A stretch of DNA of 64,000 nucleotides from Symbiodinium natans (taxonomy: Eukaryota > Sar > Dinophyceae > Suessiales > Symbiodiniaceae): contig CAJNDS010000291.1 of NCBI GenBank assembly GCA_905221605.1, positions 961,765 to 1,025,764 on the forward strand, given 5' to 3'. Of the stretch, positions 57,265 through 64,000 are shown in pieces. Under the pieces are notes generated by a model, which worked only from the letters and a program-made list of their open reading frames with translations, was not told where the DNA came from and ran no database searches. Numbering within the stretch: position 1 is the stretch's first letter; every line of letters starts with the position of its first letter. Both the position numbers and the translations under genes were made by a program.

Positions 57265-57570
57265 GGGCTTGGCCCGGCGCGGGGCCCTTGGCCCCGGGGG
57301 GGGCCCCTGGCCTGAAAGCCTCAGGGCCCTTGGTTGGGGCCCCTTGGCCCCTCTTGGCCACGGGGCCCTTGGGCCCCGACCCGGTCAGGGGGCCATCCTT
57401 GGGTTTTGGGGGGCCCGGAAAACCTTGGCCGGTCCTTGGCCGGGAAGCCCTTGGCCCGGGGGGCCCTTGGCCCGGGGGGCCCTTGGCGCCCGGGGGGCCC
57501 TTGGCCCGGGGGGCCCTTGGCCCGGGGGGCCCTTGGCCCGGGGGGCCCTTGGCCCGGGGCCCCTTGGCCC
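57265..57570. repeat. GGCCCTTGGCCCGGGG minisatellite
   Basis: Many imperfect copies of a 16-bp unit of GGGGGGCCCTTGGCCC type. Long Gly/Pro/Ala frames on both strands are repeat translations. Confidence 0.9.
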
Positions 57571-57835
57571 AGGAAGGGGAGCCAAAATTGGTGGGAAAAT
57601 CCCAAAAATCACGAAATTGAGCAACCAGCCTGCCTGGACCCCCTCGCCAGCCTCCTGGTCCAGGAATCCAGCCACCAGGGGCCAGGGGGCCCCCGGGGGG
57701 GGGGGCCGGCAAACCCTGAACCCAAAACCCTGAACCACCTCCGAAGGCAAAGGGTTACGATTTGGGGTTATACTTTAGCTACGCTAAAGGTGGTCTGGGT
57801 GCCGGCCATCCCTTAGCCGAGTACTGACGTTGTCG
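57571..57835. other. repeat border sequence
   Basis: The sequence CCAAAAATCACGAAATTGAG and what follows resembles borders seen near 57240, 59558 and 59965 (see findings). No gene. Confidence 0.4.
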
Positions 57836-57844
57836 TAAAAAATG

Positions 57845-58218
57845 CCGATGTCCGTTGGCCTGTCCAGGACAGACGGTGAGGCTTAACCCTCACCTTTCCG
57901 TTTCTCTTTTCGCTTGGGCGCTCGGGCTGTAAGGCCCTCGGCCGAGCGTTCGGGGTCTGTCGCTCGACGGAAGCGACCCCTCACTTAGTTTAGGGTTTAG
58001 GGTTTAAGGTTTTAGGGTTTAGGGTTTAGGGTTTTAGGGTTTAGGGTTTAGGGTTTAGGGTTTAGGGTTTAGGGTTTAGGGTTTAGGGTTTAGGGTTTAG
58101 GGTTTAGGGTTTAGGGTTTAGGGTTTAGGGTTTAGGGTTTAGGGTTTAGGGGTTTAGGGTTTAGGGGTTTAGGGGTTTAGGGGTTTAGGGTTTAGGGTTT
58201 AGGGTTTAGGGTTTAGGG
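57845..58218 (+). repeat. stem-loop block with TTTAGGG tail, copy 2
   Basis: The block at about 57845-57988 has a GGTGAGGCTTAACCCTCACC hairpin and a CGCTCGGGCTG...CCGAGCG hairpin. It is followed by about 32 TTTAGGG units with a few TTTTAGGG and TTTAGGGG variants (57989-58218). It is the longest telomere-type array in the window but lies inside the contig, not at its end. Confidence 0.7.
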
Positions 58219-58500
58219 CGTCTCGCCGCGCCGCGGCAGTAGATGTCATGCGGAGACGGCGCCCCAACACACCCAGGGGGTGTGAGGGGGCGGCATATGT
58301 CGCGGCGGCGTATATTGAAGTTGGAGCCACCACAACCAGAAAGGTTGGGTTGTTTTATTTTTCCCACCCCCTGCTTACGCAGGCATCCACCCAACTTTTC
58401 TCCTTTTAGGGTTTCGGGCTAACGCCCTAAATTCCCACTTCCCACCCCCATCCTTTGAACGGTTGGGTAGGACACTTCCACCCTCATACTTTGAACGGGT
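58219..58500. other. GC hairpin-rich stretch
   Basis: Short palindromes such as GCCGCGCCGCGGC and ACACACCCAGGGGGTGTGA, and a TTAGGGTTTCGGGCTAACGCCCTAA palindrome at about 58407. No gene. Confidence 0.5.
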
Positions 58501-58514
58501 CAGGGTTGTCAAAA

Positions 58515-58975
58515 CCAGACCCAGAAAACAGACAGGGGCAGAAGGCCCTTCCCTCCGGGACCGCTCCGGGGCCAGGCCAGGACGGCCGGAGGGCCAAGGG
58601 GGAGGGGACGCCAGGGGCAGGGGGAAATGGATCTCCCAGAGCAATGCGGCAGCCCGAGGCACAGTAGACGTGAGCGGCGCACTTTCCCTCCCCGTTCATA
58701 GAGCTTCTTGTGGAGGTCGGTTTGTTGTTGCCTCTCCATTCAGGGTCCTGGGTCAGATATTGATCGAAGATCGCGGTGTCTTCGGCCCAGTAGATCCCCT
58801 TGCCGAATATGTCTGGGCTGTCCCTTCAAACCCTTTGTCAAGTCTATTGTTCCATCCAGGGTCCTGGGTCAGATTGATCGATCTTTGTGGCTTCTTCGGC
58901 CAAGTAGATCCCCTTGTCGAGTAGACCCAGAAAACAGACGGGGGCAGAAGGCCCTTACCTCCGGGACGGGGGGGG
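58515..58975. repeat. repeated segments (58519/58922 and 58740/58856)
   Basis: ACCCAGAAAACAGAC followed by GGGGCAGAAGGCCCTT occurs at about 58519 and 58922. CAGGGTCCTGGGTCAGAT followed by a GATCCCCTTG-ending unit of about 115 bp occurs twice between 58740 and 58920. Confidence 0.85.
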
Positions 58976-59026
58976 GGGAGGGGGGGGAGGGGGAGGAGCG
59001 GCAGCACATGCCTGCCGCTGGGCAAG

Positions 59027-59357
59027 GTTGGGGACAGTGACTTGATAGACCGCCTGCTGGGCATGAGCGGCGGTACCGCAGTGTACCGGGCCTTGGCCAA
59101 GCTCACAAACAAGGGCAACGCCAATCATACAGGCTCTGCTGAAGCTCACGCCGGGCTTTTTCAGCATGGAGGGCATCGACTACCATCAAGTGACCGTGGA
59201 AAATGCCTACACGGCACTTCAGGAAATCTTGGAGCCATGTGACAAGCCTGTCCTCGGAGCGCTTGTCGGAATGATCTCAGATCCCAACATTTGCTCAGAG
59301 GCATTTTTGAAGCGGTGGACAGGTGAAAACCATGTGCAAGGCATCAGATTTGATTAG
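59027..59357 (+). CDS. unrecognised C-terminal coding piece with a frame break
   Basis: After a CAAG|G acceptor the plus strand reads VGDSDLIDRLLGMSGGTAVY and RALAKLTNKGNANHT. From about 59133 the good frame shifts to ALLKLTPGFFSMEGIDYHQV, TVENAYTALQEILEPCDKPV and LGALVGMISDPNICSEAFLK, ending at TAG 59357. The two halves are separated by only about 13 bases (GCCAATCATACAG), too short for a normal intron. So this is a frameshift, an assembly slip or an ultra-short intron. Both halves look fully coding. I do not recognise the family. A long poly-G tract begins right after the stop. Confidence 0.5.
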
Positions 59358-59369
59358 GATGAAAGTGGC

Positions 59370-59371
59370 GG

Positions 59372-59449
<78 letters not shown>

Positions 59450-59456
59450 GGGGGGG

Positions 59457-59508
<52 letters not shown>

Positions 59509-59563
59509 GGGGGGGGAAAGGGGGCAAGGGGGGGTGGGGGGGGGTGGGTGGGGGGGGAAAACG
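59370..59563. repeat. very long G tract
   Basis: About 150 bases of almost unbroken G with a few A and T, then G-rich sequence. The assembled length may be unreliable. Confidence 0.9.
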
Positions 59564-60118
59564 CGATTTTTGAGCAGTGGGCCAGGCTGAGCCCGTAAAA
59601 GGGCCCCTGGTCCAGCGAACAAGGTCGGAGTCGGGACAGCCTCCAGAGGGTCCAGGGAGGCCTCCAGGGGGGCCCCAGGCCAGGGTTGGGCGGGCCTTCC
59701 GAGAGCAGGGGCGTCGGGTTTTGGGTTTTTTTTTGTCAGCAGTCACTGAGCTAGGCGGGAGGGGGGGGAGGGGGGGGGGGGGAGGGGGGGGGGAGGAGGG
59801 GCGGGGGGGGAGGGGGAAGAAGGGGGGCCAGGGAGGGGGGGGCCAAGGGGGGGGCCGGCCAGGGGGGGCCAGGGGGGGGCAGGGGGGCAGGGGGGGGCGG
59901 GGGGGGCTAGGGGGGGCAGCGGGGCCAGAAGGTTCAAAAAAACAGGTTTGTGGGTTTGGTAGTGGGTTTTTGAGCAATCGCCCAGGCTGACCTGCCTGCG
60001 GCCCCTCTCCCTGAACACGCTCCGCCAGGGGCCCGGCACCAGGGGGCTCCGGAGGGGGGCCCAGGGGCGACGTGCAGAAGCCACTTTTGGTACCGTGGGA
60101 ACAGGTCGCCAGGTTTAG
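59564..60118. repeat. G-rich repeat pair with shared borders
   Basis: TTTTTGAGCAGTGGGCCAGG (about 59565) and TTTTTGAGCAATCGCCCAGG (about 59967) begin two related GC-rich segments. The G/A-rich tract at 59757-59925 separates them. Poly-Gly and poly-Pro frames here are not genes. Confidence 0.8.
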
Positions 60119-60219
60119 GGTTTCTTAATAATACTTGAGAATCGGAGAAGGGGGGCGGGGTACCCCAGGCGGGGTACTGCACCGGCACTGGAGGTGCAGC
60201 TCACGCTCAACACAACTCT

Positions 60220-60420
60220 TTAGGCTTGCATAGTAACTCCAAGCGATGGTGTTAATCGCTGTCGGGTGTAGTGCTGGGTCCAGGCACCCTGAAAAGGGTG
60301 GGTACGGCCTAAGCAGGCCTGGGTGGGAATTTAGGGTTTAGGGTTTAGGGTTTAGGGTTTAGGGTTTAGGGTTTAGGGTTTAGGGTTTAGGGTTTAGGGT
60401 TTAGGGTTTAGGGTTTAGGG
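60220..60420 (+). repeat. stem-loop block with TTTAGGG tail, copy 3
   Basis: The block at 60220-60329 has hairpins (GCGATGGTGTTAATCGC; CCAGGC...GCCTGG). Thirteen TTTAGGG units follow (60330-60420). The stem-loop sequence differs from copies 1 and 2, but the layout is the same. Confidence 0.6.
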
Positions 60421-60591
60421 TTCTACCAGACGAAATTGTATAGGTCCTCCCCGCCTCGGATCGGAGTTCCATTGGGGGGGTCTCGACACACGCGGTTTCG
60501 AGCGGGGGTTTTGTCGGGTTTTGGGGGGCGGGCTTGGGGGTTTGGTTTTGAGGGGTGTTGCTTTTGTTTCCTCCCTCCCCCTGTTCCCCTC

Positions 60592-60593
<2 letters not shown>

Positions 60594-60622
<29 letters not shown>
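60594..60622. repeat. poly-T run
   Basis: A T run of about 28 bases in a C/T-rich context, between the TTTAGGG array and the AT-rich repeat. Confidence 0.95.
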
Positions 60623-60704
60623 GCCTTTAATGTTTTACATTTTTGTTGGTTGGGCTTGGGGGGGGCTGGGGGGGATGGGGGGCTGGGGTGGGGGGGCTTG
60701 CGCC

Positions 60705-61075
60705 AGAATTCAAATTTTGAAGGTCTGTATCGGCCCAAAACCTCAAGAATTAAAATTTTGAAAGCCTGGGAATCTTTTGATATGGATCCCAAAACTCTAG
60801 ATTTCAAATTTGGAAGATCTGGGGATTTCTGGATAATTGATCAAAATCTCCTGCAGTCCTCCAGGATTCAAATTTAGAAGGTCTGGGGATCTTTGGATAT
60901 CGATTCAAAACCTCTGGAATTTTCGGAATTCAAATTTTGAAGGATTTGATAAATACTGGATATCTGAATAAGTCCTCCAACAATCTTTAGAATTCAAATT
61001 TGGAAGATCTGGGGACTTCTGGATAATTGATCAAAACCTCCAGAATTAAAATCTTGAAGATCTGGGAGTTCTTTT
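60705..61075. repeat. degenerate ~60-bp AT-rich tandem repeat
   Basis: CAAATTTTGAAGGTCTG-like words recur at about 60711, 60754, 60807, 60869, 60930, 60995 and 61048, with TGGATAATTGATCAAAACCT words between them. Confidence 0.75.
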
Positions 61076-61700
61076 TGAGGGTATTCATTATAATTCTCCT
61101 GATGTCCCGACTCTTTGTTGACCCTTGTCTGTGGGTGTTAGCCTCGAAGTTTCGATATATTATTACAATTGATATGGTTCCACGAATATTTGAATTACAT
61201 ATCTTGTAATTTGAATAATTTTTTGGAGTGCAATTCTTTAGAATGATAATGGTTCATTTCACCCCCTCGAAATTTCAGAGAATATAGAGGAATTTCAATT
61301 AATATTGGTATTGTTTTTGCAAATTCGGATTTCAGTTCTATGAAATCGGATATTGTGTCCGGACTATTTGGGGTGGAAAGGGCAATATTTTCGGTCCCAC
61401 GATCTCTTGAGCCTTCTCGGGGAGGAAAAGAATTTGATTTGTTGCTGGAGGTGTCTCTTCGGCAACATTTGATATAACAATTCATTAAAACCTTTCTGAA
61501 CTCCGTGGAAGAGACGGACCTGATGCTTGAAGGTCTGGTGGTCTTCTGTCCATGTCTGCAGTTCTGGGCCAGGAGAAGTTGAGCATGTTGGTTCTTGACA
61601 GCCAATGCTTGTAATTCTTGTCTTTCGTCTTGTCATGGTGATATTGATTTGATTGTTTCGACACCTCGTCTCGCTTTTTGGATAGGTTTCTGAAAGAAAA
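61076..61700. other. AT-rich island without a recognised gene
   Basis: Base composition here is clearly more AT-rich than in the flanks. A minus frame at about 61195-61605 (136 residues, Ser/Lys/Asn-rich) has no motif. The origin is unclear. Confidence 0.4.
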
Positions 61701-61955
61701 CCATGTCTTTTGTTTGGGGTAACTCTAATCTTGAGCCCGCAGAGAAGAGCGGCGCAGTTGTTGCGCAGGTTTGCTGGGGCGCCAGTCTTGCCACACATCC
61801 ATCCATCACATGAGCATGAGCTGGCGCCTTGGTTTCTGCCTTGCCTTGTGCGATCTCGCGTGAGAACGCTGGTCTGTGGGGGGGTGAAACGTTGGCGTGG
61901 AGCACCAGAGGTGTCCTCGCGGCATCACAACATTGTTAGGAGATGGCAGCCGCGG

Positions 61956-62372
61956 CTAGACCTCTCGGATGCAGTAGGTCGCGGGATGTCGAGCGAGCTC
62001 CGCCAAGAAGACGGCTTCCGGTATCTGCTCTGCTCTGCGGGTACGAGCCAGGGAGTCCAACCTGAAGATCTTCTCATGGAAATATCGATATGCCACCCAG
62101 TGTGCGTTGTCCCGGTTCTGCACCGCCCCGGCAGCTGCTTCCAGATCGTGCTGGCTCACGACGGGTTGAAGGTCCATTTGCCACCTCACACGACCAAAAG
62201 CAGCCATGGCTTTGGTTTGCAGTACCTGCGCAAGCACTTCCGAGGAGTAGAAGCCACCTGGCGCCGCGTGGTCCTCTGCAGCTTCACCTCGTTCCACCCC
62301 ACCTGCTTCGAGGACAACCTGCACGGCGTTGTCCATGTCCGCTTCAGTGAAGAAGGCTGCCCCCAAGGAGCC
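61956..62372 (-). CDS. Josephin/C48-like cysteine-protease-type fragment
   Basis: The minus frame starts after an AAAG|G acceptor at the edge of the minisatellite. It reads LGAAFFTEADMDNAVQVVLE, GGFYSSEVLAQVLQTK, NRDNAHWVAYRYFHEKIFRL and DSLARTRRAEQIPEAVFLAE. The order (F-T-x-x-DM, G-x-Y-S-x-x-VL, HWVA-x-R, x-LDSL) resembles Josephin and related papain-like proteases, with the His and Asp parts present. The segment with the catalytic Cys is not seen and may be in a missing exon. The frame ends RE|GTCTAG, where a GT donor precedes the stop, so more exons may follow. Such domains occur in dinoflagellate mobile-element proteins. Confidence 0.45.
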   Translation of the reverse strand, partial: GSLGAAFFTEADMDNAVQVVLEAGGVERGEAAEDHAAPGGFYSSEVLAQVLQTKAMAAFGRVRWQMDLQPVVSQHDLEAAAGAVQNRDNAHWVAYRYFHEKIFRLDSLARTRRAEQIPEAVFLAELARHPATYCIREV

Positions 62373-62382
62373 TTTGCGTTCC

Positions 62383-62745
62383 CTTCCCTAACTGGGTCAG
62401 GATGTGATCAGGGCCTGTGTAAATGCAGCCAAGGAGACTTGCATTCCCTCCCTGACTGGGTCGGATGTGATCAGGGCCTGCGTGAACGCAGCCAAGGAGC
62501 CTTGGCCTCCCTAATTAGGTAGGGATGTGATCAGGGCCTGTGTATGAAGCCAAGGAGCCTTGTGTTCCCTTCAGGGTGTGAGCAGGACCTGTGCAGATGC
62601 AGCCAAGGAGCCTTGCATTCCCCTCCATAATTGGGTCGGGATGTGATCAGGGCCTGTAAATGCAGGCACAGAGCCTTGTGTTCCCCTGCCTAGTTCGGTC
62701 GGGATGTGATCAGGGCCGGTAAATGCAGCCAAGGAGCCTTGCGCT
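62383..62745. repeat. ~60-66 bp minisatellite, block 1
   Basis: About six imperfect copies of a unit containing GGGATGTGATCAGGGCCTGT, AAATGCAGCCAAGGAGCCTT and a CCCTAATTGGGTC linker. Each unit carries the near-palindrome CCAAGGAGCCTTG. The block fills the space between two minus-strand exons. Confidence 0.95.
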
Positions 62746-62829
62746 GCGCTCTCTTCTCTAAAGAATGCTCAGTGATAAGCAATCTCAGGTGCTTTTTGGG
62801 ATGTCCCTCAGGGCTGTAAACACCTGACC

Positions 62830-63429
62830 TTTGCCCTCTTGGTACTTGGTCTTCCCGCCTGGAGCCTGCTGGTTGCCGATCCTCACGTTGATGTTGCCCG
62901 AGAGCTTGCGAGCGTATTGGGAGAAGCTTCCATATCCATTCTGCCATCCGCCTGTGCCCGTGGAAAACAGGTGTGGGAAGAACTTCACGTCCATGTCGTC
63001 CGTGAGCTCCGAAGTGGTTCGGATTTTCTGCAGCTCCACAGTGTCCGCTCTGGGGGCTTTCAGCTCTTTGGGGATCAGGTACGTCATCTCTAGCCTGTCT
63101 TCCTTCTCTTCCATTGTTTCGACAGAGGCCGCTGCGTTTTCCGAGTGATGCGCTTCGCCCCCCAAGGCCGAGGAGTGTGAGCCACCGGACTCCCCCGTTT
63201 GGCGCCCTTGGGAGGTTTCGCGGTCTGTCGTTGCCGCTGCGCTTGTACACGGCTGCACTTTTCCAGCGAGGATGATTTCCATTCTTGTTAAGGCTCCCTC
63301 CACTGCTGGGTTTGCCTGGTAGAGGCGGTGCTGCGCTTTCAGCTCTTGCAAGGCTTTGTGCAAGCAGTCTAGACGAGCTGGGGAAGCGGTCTTGCCCTGC
63401 ACTCCTTCCACCAGGACAGTGCCATCTTC
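62830..63429 (-). CDS. Helitron-N-like protein exon (minus strand)
   Basis: The exon starts at 63429 after a CCAG|G acceptor that lies inside the last minisatellite unit. It reads EDGTVLVEGVQGKTASPARL, a helical part (LHKALQELKAQHRLYQANPA), a Ser/Glu-rich linker, then TSELTDDMDVKFFPHLFSTG, TGGWQNGYGSFSQYARKLSG and GGKTKYQEGKGQ. It ends near a CAG|GTGTTT donor at about 62830. FFPHLFSTGTGG...SFSQYARKL resembles the F-P-x-LFP-x-G-x-GG lead-in of Helitron-like replication/helicase proteins. That resemblance is by eye and partial. It is likely the same gene as the protease-type exon to its left. Confidence 0.5.
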
Positions 63430-63440
63430 CTGGAGCCTTG

Positions 63441-64000
63441 TGTTTCTCTCCCTAATTGGGTCAGGATGTGATCAGGGCCTGTGTAAATGCAGCCAAGGAG
63501 CCTTGCGTTCCCCTCCCGAGTTGGGTCGGGATGTGATCAGGGCCTGTGTAACTGCAGCCAAGGAGCCTTTGTATTCACCTCCCTAATTGGGTCGGGATGT
63601 GATCAAGACCTGTGCGAAATGCAGCGAAGGAGCCTTGTGATTCTCCCTAATTGGGTCGGGATGTGATCAGGGCCTGTGTAAATGCAGCCAAGGAGCCTTG
63701 CATTCCCCTCCCAGGGCCTGTGTAAATGCAGACAGGGAGCCTTGCATTGCCCTCCCTAAATGGGTCAGGATGTGATCAGGGTTTGTGTAAATGCAGCCAA
63801 GGAGCCTTGCATTCCCCTCCCTAATTGGGTCGGGATGTGATCAGGGCCTGTTTGCATGCAGCCAAGGAGCCTTGGCATTCCCCTCCCTAATTGGGTCGGG
63901 ATGTGATCAGGGCCTGTGTAAATGCAGCCAAGGAGCCTTGCATTCCCCTCCCTAATTGGGTCGGGATGTGATCAGGGCCTGTGTCAATGCTGCCAAGGAG
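63441..64000. repeat. ~60-66 bp minisatellite, block 2 (runs off the window)
   Basis: About nine further copies of the unit in block 1, one shortened at about 63712. On the minus strand it lies directly upstream of the exon at 63429 and supplies that exon's splice acceptor region. It continues past 64000. Confidence 0.95.

Noticed and set aside
57233-57816. Several Gly/Pro/Ala-rich ORFs on both strands
   Set aside because: They are translations of the GGCCCTTGGCCC minisatellite.
53115-58218. TTTAGGG arrays as a chromosome end
   Set aside because: The arrays are interior, short and repeated three times with unrelated sequence on both sides, so they are not a terminal telomere.
59354-59977. 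207-codon minus-strand poly-Pro ORF
   Set aside because: It is a direct translation of the G tract and G-rich repeat.
61710-62522. 270-codon plus-strand ORF
   Set aside because: It is antisense to the Josephin-like minus-strand exon, which has a recognisable motif order and a splice acceptor. The plus frame also runs into the minisatellite.
1-64000. tRNA, rRNA, CRISPR array, bacterial promoter or terminator
   Set aside because: I looked for cloverleaf arms, conserved rRNA words and regularly spaced short repeats with unique spacers and saw none. The tandem repeats have no unique spacers.
1-64000. Relict dinoflagellate spliced-leader sequence
   Set aside because: I looked for the conserved spliced-leader core by eye and found no match. 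Similar short strings near 4519 and 26293 diverge after a few bases.

Overview
The window looks like nuclear DNA of a dinoflagellate, probably Symbiodiniaceae-like, although no marker gene allows a species call. There are no operons, ribosome binding sites, tRNA, rRNA or CRISPR. Instead there are many short exons that join only through introns with GT, GC or GA donors and AG|G acceptors, which is a known dinoflagellate habit. Other signs are plant-type TTTAGGG arrays, a dinoflagellate-style PPR protein, an IS1595-like transposase, a Pif1-like helicase fragment, and long gene-poor stretches of microsatellite, poly-G and fold-back repeats. All exon joins were read by eye from reading frame, splice phase and family resemblance. 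None is backed by transcripts.

Layout, left part. An APC-family (polyamine/amino-acid type) transporter lies at about 0.8-4.4 kb in at least eight exons. A fold-back element with 20-bp internal repeats is at 4.9-5.2 kb. A one-exon uracil-DNA-glycosylase-like protein is at 7.8-8.5 kb. An unrecognised minus-strand gene lies at about 9.7-10.6 kb and another minus-strand exon near 14.2 kb. A one-exon PPR protein is at 16.9-18.3 kb. Repeats dominate 18.4-24.4 kb, including a second fold-back element at 22.5-22.9 kb. A KH-domain RNA-binding protein starts at 24.4 kb and may continue into a Pro/Tyr-rich exon at 27.0-27.6 kb. Short RS-dipeptide exons sit at 30.4-30.6 kb.

Middle. A DNA transposon with an IS1595/ISXO2-like transposase (34.7-36.1 kb, minus strand) lies between inverted flanks at about 34.3 and 36.6 kb. 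From 36.6 to 43.3 kb the sequence is mostly decayed telomere-like repeats and a tandem duplication. The best-resolved gene is a GPH/sucrose-transporter-like MFS permease at 44.4-49.4 kb, with fourteen exons that keep phase at most joins.

Right part (51.5-64 kb). This part is GC-rich and repeat-rich. Three TTTAGGG arrays each follow a stem-loop block, and there are G-rich minisatellites and an inverted CTGGGACCCCC repeat. Within it lie a Pif1-helicase C-terminus (minus), a plus-strand basic/coiled-coil gene, and an unrecognised plus-strand two-part exon at 59.0-59.4 kb. A minus-strand gene with Helitron-N-like and Josephin-like pieces has its exons preceded by arrays of a 60-66 bp repeat. The two transporters, the KH, PPR and RS proteins and the UDG-like protein show no shared pathway. 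The minus-strand transposase, helicase and Helitron-like pieces are probably mobile DNA.
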